DNA of 64,000 nt from the NCBI RefSeq assembly GCF_902167145.1, contig NC_050098.1:30436501-30500500 (forward strand), written 5' to 3'. The notes beneath the pieces are model-generated. The model was not told the DNA's origin. It saw only the letters and a program-made list of their open reading frames with translations, and searched no databases. This document shows, one piece after another, positions 33,132 through 45,157 of the stretch. Position 1 is the first letter of the stretch. Every line of letters begins with the position of its first letter. Both the position numbers and the translations under genes were made by a program. This DNA comes from Zea mays (taxonomy: Eukaryota; Streptophyta; Magnoliopsida; Poales; Poaceae).

Positions 33132-33412
33132 CACTCCAAAGGAATCACGACATCACTCCAAGCAAGGACGATGACACACCCCATAAGCAGGCTTTTTACC
33201 CATACCGAAGCCCTATTACAACAACTACGGTATGGGCATCCCCTCCCCTGGGGGCTCGGGCGTATGGCCAGCCCCTCGGCCTCAGCTCTCAGTGGGAAAA
33301 CAGCAAGCCCAAGTCAACAATGCAGTGCATCGTCATGTCACCCATAGGACGCCAAGACTTCTCCTCTAGAAACACGATGGCCCCTGGTTCAACAACGTGC
33401 ATCTCCTAGGTG

Positions 33413-33420
33413 TATAAATA
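33413..33420 (+). promoter_or_regulatory. TATA box of element D 5' LTR
   Basis: TATAAATA in 'ggtgtataaataaggcag', about 310 bp before the LTR end. Confidence 0.65.
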
Positions 33421-33726
33421 AGGCAGTCATAGCTCCTCCAAGGGATAGGCGAACATTTAGTAGTTTTCCTCCAAGTCTTTTGGTATTGGCAATTGCCTCA
33501 ATCAGTTCTAGGGACTTGGGGACTTCCCCTCTCCCGTTGTGCTTGTAATCCCTACTGCAGGCACCTTGGTGCGAGTAATATAAGCCTCATCCCCCTCTAC
33601 TGGAAGTAGGGCTTTGCGTTGCCCGAACCAGGATAAATTTCTTATGTCAACTCGCACACCATCTAGACTCTGGCCACGCGACATTATTTACTAGTTGGTT
33701 AGTACCCTTAGTCCAAACACCGACAG

Positions 33727-33745
33727 TTGGCGCGCCAGGTAGGGG
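33727..33745 (+). other. Primer-binding site of element D
   Basis: TGGCGCGCCAGGTAGGGG one to two bases after the LTR. This is the conserved primer site of Tat/Huck-type elements, complementary to a tRNA 3' end finishing in CCTGGCGCGCCA; I believe tRNA-Arg, from memory. Confidence 0.8.
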
Positions 33746-33849
33746 CTTGTCACGTGAAACACTTCCAGTTCCCGCCAAGACTCTAGATGGCAGGCTTTCA
33801 TCATCCACTTAGGCTTGGGACGGTGACCAGGTTCGGGAGCCTAGAGTTC

Positions 33850-36101
33850 ATGTCACTCGACATCGAGTATGACATGATACTCCTCTCGCCTCTCCCTCTT
33901 GAGCGCCCAAGCTCCCGTCGCCGCCCTTCTCGTCGCAGGAGGCAGAGATAGAACAACCGTGGCCATGCCACTCATGGCACCTTGTGCCCTGACAGAGCCC
34001 TCGAGAACCAGTTTCCCATGCCGTTGAGCGAGCGATACCAGCCGCACCGGTCCTCCCACTCGTGGGTCAGGAGGAGCCGGTCGTTCCTTGGAGAGACATG
34101 GCAAGGGTCGGGGGAGAACCCTCCGTGTTCAACCCCATCCCCTTCTAGCCAAGTTTTGACCCAGCTCCGTCACCAGAATGTATGCCGGGCTTCCTTTCCC
34201 CTCGGGGTGCTTGGACTCCGAGGAAGAAGACGGTTCGAGCTTTGGCTTAGACTTCTCCGGGCTGCGAGATCCTGAGTCCATGCTGCAGTTCTTGTATACA
34301 TGCGATGAAATGCTCTTTGAGAGCTCGGAGGATTATAGCTCTAGAGAAGAAGGCTATGACCTGACCCGGGAATGCCTCCACATTGACTCGAAGATCCCAG
34401 ACGAAGGAGATCACCTTGGCATGCCACAGGAAGGTAACCAGCCTCCGCCACGCGTTTAGGAAGCAGTGGAACCAAGCGGGGCCCAGACTCTTCCTAGGAG
34501 CCACATGGCTCACCTCGAGCAACTCCGAGAGCTGTACAACAAGCTTGGGGAGGAACAACAACGGCTGCAGCAGCTACGAAAAGCTCTGGAGAGGGAAGCC
34601 CCTGGCAAAGCCCTCGATGGAGGCACGCGAGCGAAGGCACATGATGTCCAACGTCACATCATGGAAGACGCCGATGCCGCCGCGCCACCCGTCCTCAACC
34701 AAGCTAGTCAAAGCCTCGCAGCGGCAACACTCTTACTCCACACCATGCTGGAACCCTCCACCACCGAGGGACGCCGCATCCACAATGAACTTTGGGAGCT
34801 CTTGGAATGCGCCGCAGTCCAGCAACTCGAGAGCTCTACCTCTCGGCTCCAAGAACCTGCCTCAAGTCATCAGGCGGGGCCCTCTCGCTTAGAGAGGGAA
34901 GCCTCGGTGCACCCTGCACCTACCAGAGAGAGGGCACCCATGGTGCGCGATCGTCTCTAGGACAACCGCCAGCCCCAAGCGGTTCATGACCGTCTCGGCG
35001 GACACGTTTGACATCACGTGACATATGGCTACCGCCCTCGATGGAGTGGCTGTTACGACAACAAAGAGGATTGAAGCCCCTCCCCCAAGCCACCAGGTCC
35101 TCAGGTCTTCAGTAAGGCCATTCGTGGAGCACTGTTCCTGCCTCAGTTCAAAGCCCCGACCACTATCACTAAGTATTCGAGGGGAAACTAAGCTAGAACT
35201 CTGGCTTGCTGACTATTGACTTGCCTGTCAGCTTGGGGGGACGAACGATGATAACCTCGTCATTCGTAACCTCCCCCTCTTTCTATCCGACTCTGTCCGA
35301 GCTTGGCTCAAGCACCTTCCGCTAGCACAGATCCATGACTGGGAAGACCTGGTCAGGGTCTTTGGGGGAACTTCCAGGGCACGTACATTCGTCCAGGGAA
35401 CTCCTAGGACCTCTGAAGCTGCCGACAGAAGCACGATAAAGGCCTCCATGATTACATTCATCAGTTTTCGAAACAGCACACTGAGCTCCCCAACAACACC
35501 GACTTCGACGTCATTGGGGGCATTCCTTGATGGAACCTCTTGTCGGGATCTGGTCAGCAAGCTGGGTCGCAAGACCCCGACCAAGGCCAATAAATTGATG
35601 GACATCGCCAGGAAGTTCGCTTTGGGGCAGGAGGCGGTCGAGGCTCTCTTCCACAAAGACAAGGGTGACAGGAAGCGAAAGGAAGGCACCCCTGAGGCGT
35701 CCACCCAACGTAACCCGAAGAAGGGCAAGAAGAAGAAGATGCAGCAGGGTCCGTCTGAGGCCCTTGCCGCCGAACTCGTCACCGCGACTGAGAAGCACAA
35801 CCCCCGAGCTCCTCAAGGGGGGTTGGGGGTCTTCGACAAAATGCTGAAGGAGTCGTGCCCTTACCACAAGGGCCCAGTCAAACACACCCTCGGTGAGTGC
35901 GACATGCTACGTTGCTTCTACAACAAGCCCGGTCCCTCAGCAGAAGGGGGAAATAAGAAGGCTCTCGACAACAGAGAGGACGACAAGGGTGATGGATTCC
36001 CTGATGTTCATAATTGCTACATGATCTTTTGGGGGGACACCGTAAACCTCTCTTCGAGGCAGTGCAAGCAAGAACGCGGGAGGTTTTCTCAGTCGAGGTA
36101 G
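33850..36101 (+). pseudogene. gag: gag of element D (Tat type), degenerate
   Basis: From an ATG at 33850 the Tat-type gag is recognisable in pieces and different frames. A helical segment with LRELYNKLGEEQQRLQQLRK lies at about 34500-34600, and HNELWELLECAAVQQLESS at about 34780-34840. The capsid part (around 35120-35560) is broken by several stops. The C-terminal lysine-rich region has a Tat-style zinc motif, CPYHKGPVKHTLGECDMLRC, at about 35860-35920. The first frame already stops after some 33 codons. No intact product is possible. Confidence 0.8.
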
Positions 36102-39100
36102 CAACCCCAGTCTACCTAGATTGGTCGGACCACACCATCACCTTTGACCGAGATGACCACCTGGACCATATCCCAAACCCTGGGAGATATCCACTTGTTG
36201 TTGATCCCATCATCGGCAACACGCGCCTCATGAAGGTGCTCATGGATGGAGGCAACAACCTTAATACCATCTATGCAGACACCTTGGATCTTCTAGGGGT
36301 TAGGCGATCGCAGATCTGGCCCGGGGCCGCGCCATTCCACGGGATCACCCTCGGCAAGAGGGTGCATCCCCTCGGGCAGATCGACCTGCCCGTCTGCTTC
36401 AGGACCCTCATCAATTTCCGAAAGGAAATCCTCACGTTCGAAGTTTTGGGGTTCTGAGGCACGTATCATGCTGTGCTCGGGCGGCCATGCTATGCCAAGT
36501 CCATGGACGTTCTGATCTATACGTACCTGAAGTTGAAGATGTCGGGGCCAGTGGGCGTCATCACCGTCGACGCCACATACCGTCATGCCTACGAGTGGAC
36601 GTCGAGCACGTGGAATACGCCGTGGCGGTCGTCAACTCTGAGGCACTCATCGTCGATTTGGAGAACCTAGCTGGAGAGGTACTCGACCCAAGAAGCACGC
36701 TGGCAACTTTGAGCTGGCCGAAGCCACGAAGACCATCCCCTTCGATGAGAAGGTGATGCGGATTGGCTCTCAGCTCGAGCCTAAATAGGAAGCAGTGCTC
36801 ATTGACATTCTCCGTGCGAATGTCGAGGTATTTGTGTGGAGTCCCTCGAACATTCTGGGTATACCGAGGGAAGTCGCCGAGCACTGGTTGTACATCCAAG
36901 CCAACTCCAGGCCGGTGAGGCAGCACCTGCACCGATTCGACGAGGAAAAGCGCAGGGTCACCGGGAGGAGATCCACAAGCTGTTGGTGGTCAGATTCATC
37001 AAGGAGGTGTTCCATCCTGAATGGTTAGCTAATCCTGTACTAGTTAGGAAAAAGGGAGGGAAATGGAGGATGTGTGTAGACTACACTTGTTTAAATAAAG
37101 CATGTCCAAAAGTTCCTTACCCTCTTCCTCGAATAGATCAAATTATAGACTTCACTGCAGGATGCGAAACCCTTTCCTTCCTTGATGCGTACTCAAGCTA
37201 CCATCAGATCCAGATGAAAGAGTCCGACTAGCTCGCGACTTCTTTCATCACACCGCAGGGCATGTACTGCTACACGACCGTGCCCTTCGGGTTGCGCAAT
37301 ACAGGGACCACGTATCAACGTTGCATGAACCACATGTTCGGCGACCACAAAGGTTCAACGGTTAAGGCCTATGTTGATGATATAGTGGTTAAAACCAGAA
37401 AGGCTAACAACCTCGTCGCTGACCTGGAAACTGCCTTCGTGTGTCTTCGAGCTAAAAGTGTCAGACTCAACCCCGAGAAGTGTGTCTTCATCATCCCCCG
37501 AGGCATGCTTTTAGGGTTCATAGTCTCAGATCGAGGAATCGAGGCCAACCTAGAGAAGGTCTCGGCAATCACAAGCATGGGGCCTATAAAGGATGTCAAG
37601 GGAGTTCAACGGGTTATGGGATCCCTTGTGACCCTGAGCCGCTTCATCTCACACCTCGGCGAGAAGGGTCTGCCCCTATATCGTCTCTTGAGGAAGACCG
37701 AGCGCTTCACTTGGATGCCCGAGGCTGAAGAAGCCCTCAAAAACCTCAAGAAGCTCCTCTCCAACGCGCCAATCATGGTGCCTCCTGCCAAAGGGGAGTC
37801 CCTCTTACTCTATGTAGCCGCAACCACCCAGGTGGTCAGCGCCGTGATCGTAGTAGATAGAAAGGGGGAAGGACATGCCTTGTAGGTTCAGAGTCCTATG
37901 TACTTCATCAGCGAGGTACTGTCCGAGACAAAGATATGCTTCCCGCAAGTCTAGAAGCTATTGTATGCGGTAGTCCTAGCTCGTCGGAAGTTGCATCACT
38001 ATTTCGAATCTCATCATGTGATGGTGGTGTTGTCCTTCCCTCTAGGGGAAATAATCCAGAGTAGGGAAGCCTCGGGTAGGGTGGCCAAGTGGGCGGTCGA
38101 AATCATGGGAGAAACTCTCTCGTTCGCCCCTAAGACGACAATCAAATCCCATGCCCTAATGACTTTCTAGCCGAATGGACCGATACCCAGTTGCCAACAA
38201 CTCCAATCCAAGCCAAGCTATGGACCATGTACTTCGACGGATCATTGATGAAAACTAGGGCGGGCGCCGAATTGCTCTTCATCTCGCCCCTTGTCTTACA
38301 TCTGCGATACGTTGTGTGGCTCCACTTCACCATGTCTAACCACACCTAGTACGAGGCCCTGGTAAATGGTCTGTGCATCGCCATCGAACTAGGAGTCAGG
38401 CGCCTCGACGTCCGAGGAGACTCCCAACTCGTCATTGACCAGGTGATAAAGAACTCGAGCTACCATGACGCAAGGATGGAAGCCTACTGTGAAGAAGTTC
38501 GGTGCCTTGAATATAAATTCTTCGGCCTAGAGCTCAACCACGTCGCATGCCGATACAACGAGGTAGCAGACGAACTAGCGAAGATCGCCTCAGAACAGAC
38601 CATGGTCCCCCCGAATGTTTTTTCCAGTGACATCTACAAGTCCTCAGTGATGCCCAAGGAGGTGTCCGAGCTCGCCCCCCATGACGATACACCCCCGGCT
38701 GATGGGCCCGAGGTCATGTAGATCGATGGTGACAGCGACAGGGCAGCACTAGCCATGGACTGGAGGACGCCTTACCTAAAGTTCCTCCTCCGAGGGGAGC
38801 TCCCTCTATGGAATGCCGAGGCCCGACACCTCGCTCGCCGAGCAAAAACCTTTGTGCTGATAGGATATGAGAAGGAGTTGTACCGACGCAGCCCTTCGGG
38901 AATACTCCAATGATGTATACCCATCAGCCAGGGGCAGGATTTACTAGGAGGAATCCACTCGGGGGCTTGCGGGCACCACGCGGCGCCCTAGACCCTCGTC
39001 GGCAATGCCTTCAGGCAAGGGTTTTACTGGCCAATCGCGGTAGCTAATGCTATCAGGATTGTGTGGTCCTGCCGAGGATGCCAGTTCTACACGAAGCAAA

Positions 39101-40000
39101 CACATATGCCAGCCTAGGCCCTACAGATGATCCCAATAACGTGGTCGTTCGTGGTGTGGGGGTTAAACCTCGTCGATCCTCTGCAAAAGACACCCGGGGG
39201 CTTTACACACCTAATGGTTGCCATCGACAAATTCTCCAAGTGGATCGAGGTCTAGCCCCTCGCCAATATTAAATCCGAGCAGGCGGTCGCATTCTTCATG
39301 GACATCATTCATCGCTTCAGAGTCCCCAATTAAATCATCACCGACAATGACACCCAATTCACAGGGAAAAAGTTCCTCGGCTTCTGCAGCGACCATCACA
39401 TCCGTGTAGATTGGTCGGTGGTGGTTCATCCAAGATCCAACGGGCAGGTGGAACATGCCAACGACATGATCCTGTAGGGCCTGAAGCCGAGGATCTTCAA
39501 TGATCTGAACAAGTTTAGTAGGCGGTGGCTCGCAGAGCTCCCCTCAGTGATCTAGAGCCTAAGGACTACTCTGAGCCAAGCCACAGGGTTCACACCGTTC
39601 TTCCTAGTCTATGGGGTCGAGACTGTCTTACCCACCGACCTAGAGTATGGTTCCCCGAGGCTTCAAGCATATAGCAAACACAACAATCAAGTCAGCCGTG
39701 AAGATTCGCTTGACCAGCTGGAGGAAGCTCGAGACATAGCACTCCTTCATTCGGCAAAATATCAATAGTCCCTTTGGCGCTACCACGAAAGGCGTGTCCG
39801 ACCCCGAGGGTTCCAAGAAGGCGACCTAGTGCCTCGGATACGACAATACAACTGAGGGCATCACAAGCTCACTCCTCGTTGGGAAGGACCCTTCATCATC
39901 ACCAAGGTGCTAAAGCCAGGAACATACAAGCTCTGTAACGAGGAAGGAGAAGCCTACGACAATGCGTGGAATATAGAATAGTTACGTCGCTTTTATCCCT
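36102..40000 (+). pseudogene. pol: pol of element D (protease, RT, RNase H, integrase), degenerate
   Basis: Domains in order: protease with LMDGGNNLNTIYADTLDLLG (from about 36238; DGG in place of DSG/DTG is, as I recall, normal for Tat); reverse transcriptase with RMCVDYTCLNKACPK, FLDAYSSYHQIQM and the catalytic AYVDDIVVK (YVDD about 37370-37381); RNase H with MYFDGS, RGDSQLVIDQV and YNEVADELAKIAS; and an integrase core with MVAIDKFSKWIEV, IITDNDTQFTGKKF and HPRSNGQVEHAN (D, D, E present). Numerous in-frame stops interrupt it. Several sit where a Gln codon is expected, for example TAG at 37229-37231 after QMKESD and the TAG in FPQV*KLLYAV, as expected from C-to-T change of CAG. Confidence 0.88.
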
Positions 40001-40059
40001 AGGAATACATGCCTATTTGTACTACGTTCTCTATGATTAATAAAGAATAGCTCTCAAGA

Positions 40060-40091
40060 GAGGCTCGGCCTTGCTTTCAAAACCGAGCCTC
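40060..40091 (+). repeat. Hairpin after the pol region of element D
   Basis: GAGGCTCGG and CCGAGCCTC can pair across a 14-nt loop just past the integrase remnant. It lies in the GC-rich 3' non-coding region (40001-40585), where I see no gene. Confidence 0.5.
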
Positions 40092-40790
40092 CCTCGGGGG
40101 CTAGCAGGGGAAACCCCTCCTCTGTGTTGTTTTTCCTTGCAGTTTTGAAAAACGAACACGTTTCGTAGCCTCACCCTAGTCATAGTGTGAAAACCCTTAG
40201 GAACAGAGGACGTCCCGACTAAGGAAAAATAGCCGAGCCGCAGGAACACCTACGCATCAGGGATACGGTTTCCTCACTCACTATTCCCTCCCAAAAGGGT
40301 AACTCACGTTCTGACGGGAACACTGCAGTAGGACTAAAGCAACAGGCACAAAACAACAGAAAAAATCACACAGCAAACAACAAAAGCTTGATATCCAGAG
40401 TCAACTGAGTTCTTATCATATATTAAAAAAATCCCAAAAATCTCCGAAGGGTGATGACACGGTTCATGCGGTCGGAGGAGGTACGACAGCGGGTACGGCA
40501 GCAGTTGCCAACAAGGGAAGAGGAACCGCCTCGACCTCGAAGTGGCAGGCCAGCGAAGTCCCTGACCCCTCGACGGCGTCGTTCATGTGGCGGAACTACC
40601 CGAATTATTCCAACTTAAGTGCCTAAGTCCCGCCTTAGAGGCTAGACCACACTTAAATGGGAATAACCCGTCAATCCCTCGGATCTAGTCCGACAAGGCC
40701 ACTGACAGGATCAAGTACCACAATCTCACTCGATGGTGAGTCACAGAGCAAATACAATAAAGCATAAAACCATGCATTAAAGAGTATTAA

Positions 40791-40796
40791 TTTATT
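40791..40796 (-). terminator. Putative poly(A) signal in C1 3' LTR
   Basis: AATAAA on the minus strand, about 100 nt beyond the stop of the last exon-like block and about 205 bp from the LTR end. The right LTR has it at 51379-51384; C3 has lost it. It would place the R/U5 boundary close to the LTR edge. Confidence 0.45.
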
Positions 40797-40896
40797 ACAT
40801 CATCATCGGAGTTTTGCAAAAGTAGTCATCATTGTTCGAAGTGCAGCGGAATAAAACTAACGGTAAATAAACAGAGAGATGGGGAAGCCTGTCCCA

Positions 40897-41003
40897 TCAC
40901 TCCTCATGCTCCTCCTCAGCCGAGGTAGGGTCCCACTCGACAGTCCAACCCGGTGGCAAGATGGACGGCCAAGTCACTCCAGCAACCATGTCCTCCAGAG
41001 AAC
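40897..41003 (-). CDS. Putative terminal pol-tail exon, C1 3' LTR
   Basis: 107 nt from acceptor AATTTTACAG| to a TGA stop. The first two bases (GT) complete a codon begun by the G of the previous exon (Gly). The frame reads EDMVAGVTWP, then LPPGWTVEWD, ending EEEHEE. Compared with element A the frame is kept, GGT/GGA, CCT/CCG, ACG/ACT, GAT/GAC and CAC/CAT being synonymous, and the stop is TAG in one and TGA in the other. Protein and function are unknown. Confidence 0.55.
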
Positions 41004-41985
41004 CTGTAAAATTATGCCACAAGCAAGGCTGAGTATACTAATACTCATCTAGACTTACCCGGTGTGAGGAGTCTACTCCTCTACCTCGAGACATGCAGCT
41101 GTTTGGCTGTGGGGTTTGGTTGCCAAAAGCACTAGCTGAGTTTCTAAATCAAGTTTTAACTTTGTCAAATTAAGTGTGACTCTCTTAAGGCTAAAGATGT
41201 ACTATCTACTCATACATAGTAGCAAACATTTTTAGCAATCAACATCTTGTATCATCTCATCACAATTTCACTCGTTACTCAATGTAGCAGCATGGATCAA
41301 GCAGTCTCATTAGCTGCGAGAAGCAGACGATTCGAATCGAGTTTCAACCTTGCAAGGTAAACCTAAACACACGACATGTAGGGGCACTCCGTCCCCACAC
41401 ACATCAACCGTCCCCATTGATTCCCAGGCAACAGATCAGGGCTCACCGCCTTGGCGTACAATGCCTCACTGACCCCGACTGCCGTCGTGCAGTGACCACA
41501 CTTGTACCCACCATAACCGGAATGGGAGACCACATCTCAGGTCGCGTGAGGGGTAAAGTCTGCGGGCAGGTTCACTTAGATACTAGGCTTACCGATTTAC
41601 CATATTTCTCGGTATGTGTTTAGTACGTTCAAACGCTTGACACACGGTACCACACCTTAATCCTTATTCCAATTTTTATCCCGTGGACAACCAATCCCCA
41701 TGGATTGTTGTCCACAACCAGCATCATTATGAGAAGAAAGTGGATACAACCAATTTCCTGACCTCGCGCGAGTGCTAGAAAAAATCACTCGACTTCTACC
41801 GAGGTCCTAATTAAATAAGCAGCTACTCGACCCTAGCATACTAGTATCCATCTCAAAAAGGAATCCTGAGTTCATGCAACTAAGGTTTCAATCAACTTCT
41901 ACACTTAAGTGCACAGTACAAGCCTACAAACATTAAGTGCAGTAAAATAGCATATATAACGGTTATGCATAAAACCGGGGCTTGC

Positions 41986-42105
41986 CTTCGAAAGCAGTGG
42001 CAGGCAGATCCTTTGGTGCAGGCTCGGGTGCTGGATCCGGGGCTACCTCCTGAGCAGCTCCTTGCTCCGGCACGAGGACGTACTCTCCATCAGCAAGGTT
42101 ACAGT
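41986..42105 (-). CDS. Putative pol-tail exon 1, C1 3' LTR
   Basis: A 120-nt block between TTTCGATAG| and GC-type donor GAAG|GCAAGC. With the G left by the pol donor, AC gives Asp. The frame continues CNLADGEYVLVPEQG, then a Pro/Ala/Glu-rich linker, ending phase 1, which fits the next block. All three junctions (pol/exon 1/exon 2) are phase 1. Within the C family, C1's right LTR and C3 differ here by four synonymous and two amino-acid changes. Confidence 0.55.
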
Positions 42106-44051
42106 CTATCGAAATGTAATGAACATGTATGTCATGATTATGCAGGATTTAATAACATTACGCTAAGAGAAGAAAAACTAAGTTAATGAGTAACTTAGGG
42201 TTTCTAGGTTGTACGCGGCTTTTAGTGGTTTATGCTTATCACTCTAGGTTTAGGTTTTGTTAGGGCTAGGCATAGTGAATTGGTATTGCCTTTATATATT
42301 TTAGTGGACAGGTTATAAAGGGTTTTAGGATGACACTAATTCCTATTATTCATTTTTCCCTTTCTTTATTTTCTATTTATGGTTTCTAGTGTAGGTTTGA
42401 ACTACAACAGTGGTTTAACTTTTTCCAAAAATTCTGTAAAAATTACAGTGGGTTGCCATTGGTCATTATACCCTGTTCTAGGAATTTGAGGTTAAAAATA
42501 AAAAGGCTATGCTTTAGACAAAAATAACAAAAGTTGTGTAAAGTGGGCCACTTTGCACTACATCTCTTAATTAGGGGTGGGTTCTGTCCTAAGGGTTATT
42601 TTTGTTGGCATTTTACAGTAATAATAAGCTTCTGTGCCAAAGATCACAAAAAGCTAAGGGATGGTTATTTAGTTATGATTTTCTAAAGTTTAATGCCAAA
42701 AAGGCACTTTCTACTACATTGTTATTTGAAAAATGTCAAACAGCAGATTTCATATTTTTCCTAAGTTCTTAATAACAAAACATTAATTATCACAAGGGTT
42801 GGGGTGTTTTCACCTTGGGGTCATTTTTGTAGGGTTTTTCTAGTTTTCCTTATTTTTCCTAAAATAAAAGGGATCCTACTTATTTTATACTAAACCAGGG
42901 TATAATAGATTTTTCTAGTGAACTACATTGAATAAGTACTCTAACAAAAATAGGAGTGCCCTCTGGTTCATCATTTTAATCACCTTTTCTATTTCTCTAA
43001 ATCTTAAGCATATTGTAAAATAAATGGCAAAAACTAACTTAATGGGTTGGACAGATAAGTTTAGCATTTTTAAACAGGTCAGTAGGTGGACATAAGCTTC
43101 TCCAAATTTTTTCTAACCTTAGTCAAATAGTACAACCATTTTTAATCCTATTATTTAGCTTTTGGTCAAAACAATAATTAAATCAGAACCCTAAAGTTTT
43201 CTGTAGTACATAGGGGTTTTATATTTTTCCTAAGTAGTTCACATTATTTAAAGTCTAACAAAATTGGTTTGACTAAATTTGGATGAATAAAACAGAAGTT
43301 ATGAATTATTCAAGTTCTGTTCAAAATTTAAATCAGATTTAATAAAGGTTTCCTGGAAAACTACTTTGCGCCGAGGACCCTGGGTTTAATCCAAATCAAT
43401 CCACTCAAATCTACCCCTGCGCCACTATTCATTTGAGTCACTGACACTTCACAAAACCCCCCAGACTTCTTTCCTTCTCCCCCGCGGTCCTTCCCTAGGT
43501 TTAAACAGTACCCGCAAGGAAGAAAAGGGTGGCGCGGCTTACCGGCGGCGAGGGGCAGGGTTGGCTCGGGGAGGCTCTGGCGGTCACAGCGATGTATGGC
43601 TCGACGGCGGGGATGGCCGGAATCGCTCGGTCCACGTGCGCAGGCGGGTGTCCTCGTCGGCGGCGGGTGTGCCGGCCAAATCACGGCGACCTAGTTCAAT
43701 CCAATGGCACGGTGAGCTTCACGGGGTGACGTAGAGACTGTGTGCACAAGGAATCGGAAAATGGTTCAGTGGATTACCCTGTCCACGCACTCCGGCGGGG
43801 TTGTGAACTCCGGCGACCGTGGACTGGCCTCTTCGGCGAAGCAGACTTCAATTCCTCGCTCGGGGAGCTTCACCAAGGTGTGCTCAGTCGTCTCCGAGGG
43901 TCGGATGGGGTTGGGAAAGGCTGGGCTGGCCGGTCTACGGCAGCAGGGGCTCGGGTGGCCGCGGACACGCCGTGCACGGGCAAACGACGGTGAGTTTGAG
44001 CTCCGGTGAGGTTGAGCGCGTGCGGAGGGGTGTGGTCGACGCCTGAGTGGG

Positions 44052-44058
44052 CTTTATA
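44052..44058 (-). promoter_or_regulatory. TATA box, C1 3' LTR
   Basis: Minus strand CGCCTATAAAGCCC, the same context as in element A. Confidence 0.7.
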
Positions 44059-44885
44059 GGCGCGGGCGCGGGCCATGGCATCGGCTGGCCTTTGGCGCGA
44101 TGTGGGGCGCGCGCGGGCGTGCTCTGGCGTGCACAGAGCGCGTCGAACACGTGGAGCTTTTCTTCTGCCCGTGTTCCACAGCTCGCCCAAGTTGCAAACG
44201 TGCGAATCTTGGCAAAAATCCGGCGCGAGTCTTTTCCTGGCACCTAGGGCTGTCTCTCATCCGTGAGTCGCCATGGCAGATATGCCCTAGGTAGGGAGAT
44301 CTTTGGACACCAAATCAGGTATGTCTCTCTGCCCACCTCGCGACAAAAACAATGCCAAGGCATGTCAAACGTCAAGGTCTCGGGCTCAACTTTTTCCAGT
44401 GGGTGCCCTAGGTGGTATGCCACATTTTTGGTATAGAACTTAGGTGGTTTTGATGCCATCTTCAAGGTGAACACGGTTGATCTTTAGATTAGGTGTAGTT
44501 TTTGACTTAGAGAGAATTTGAGAGCTCTAGCTCTTTCTCTACTTAAGGAAGGGATTTGGGGTTTCTCAAGGGGTCTTTTTGCAACATTACCTTCCCATAT
44601 TTGCTAGTTATAAAGTTACTTAAAGTTTGGTTAAAGATTAACTCATGATTTGCACATTTGCTTAATCTCTCCCCCTCTCCACCATGGTTTTGGGAGATAG
44701 GGTTCAAGAGGGGCCTAGGGTTTACTCTCCTCTTGCCCAAGGTAGTAAGTGCACAAAAGCTTGAGTGATGCTCTTAGGTCATTAAAAATCTTGATTAACA
44801 CATGGTCTCCAAGGTTCTTATGTTCTCCTCAAGTTACTACCACATGTGATCACAGTCAGCAGTGCATAGATGTGCTCTAGCCATG

Positions 44886-44904
44886 GTAACACCTGAGGTG
44901 TTAC
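44886..44904 (-). repeat. Terminal inverted repeat inside the C1 LTR edge
   Basis: GTAACACCT and AGGTGTTAC flank a single G, one base from the LTR end. Element A has GTGACAC/GTGTCAC in the equivalent place. Confidence 0.6.
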
Positions 44905-44905
44905 A

Positions 44906-44922
44906 GCCCTCCCCCCTTAAAG
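44906..44922 (-). other. Polypurine tract of C1
   Basis: Minus strand CTTTAAGGGGGGAGGGC directly abuts the 3' LTR. Confidence 0.85.
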
Positions 44923-45017
44923 GAATCTCGTCCTGCGATTTTAGGCAGAGTCCTCTAGAGGGTGCTACAAGGGCACGTTGATGGGCTACTCTTTCTTATA
45001 CTCAAGTTTCTCTAGTT

Positions 45018-45074
45018 AACTGCTCTTCGAATGTCATTCTCTTTGCAACTTCAGAAGGAAGCCCTTTTTAAGTT
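45018..45074 (-). promoter_or_regulatory. 57-nt conserved block, C1
   Basis: Identical to 9573-9629 of element A, lying about 85 nt after the pol stop. Confidence 0.6.
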
Positions 45075-45157
45075 AAATTCACAACTTAGACTATCCTTGT
45101 TATCTAAGTTTTTCTTATAATTGTATTCAAAGGACAGGTGGGGGTGGGGTTTTGGGG

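Larger units (their letters stand above)
31255..33725 (+). repeat. 5' LTR of element D, interrupted by a solo LTR
   Basis: TGTCGGGGGTGATAATTAGG ... CACCGACA, with TGTCGG/CCGACA termini. Removing the 1,173-bp solo LTR and one 5-bp duplicate leaves about 1,293 bp, usual for Tat LTRs. TATAAATA at 33413-33420 is the core promoter. Confidence 0.85.
31255..40585 (+). mobile_element. Element D: decayed Tat-lineage Gypsy retrotransposon (left part)
   Basis: A plus-strand element with 5' LTR (31255-33725), primer site, gag, protease, RT, RNase H and integrase in Tat/Huck-like order. All genes are riddled with stops and frameshifts. GTATC (31250-31254) would be the left TSD. The 5' LTR was hit by a Copia element now reduced to a solo LTR, and the 3' non-coding region by C1. 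A short continuation is at 55502-55602; no 3' LTR is seen. Confidence 0.88.
40586..44905 (-). repeat. 3' LTR of element C1
   Basis: 4,320 bp. On the minus strand: inverted repeat GTAACACCT/AGGTGTTAC at the U3 edge (44886-44904), TATA box 44052-44058, GC-rich leader ending in GCCG|GTAAGCC, AT-rich stretch, exon-like blocks 41986-42105 and 40897-41003, and an AATAAA signal at 40791-40796. Compared with the right LTR it lacks 14 bp in the leader near 43550. Confidence 0.93.

Noticed and set aside
31957..33133. Alternative LTR limits TGTGAAAG...TTCACA for the solo LTR
   Set aside because: These limits give no matching flanks; TGAAAG...CTTTCA gives a perfect terminal inverted repeat and a 4-of-5 TSD.
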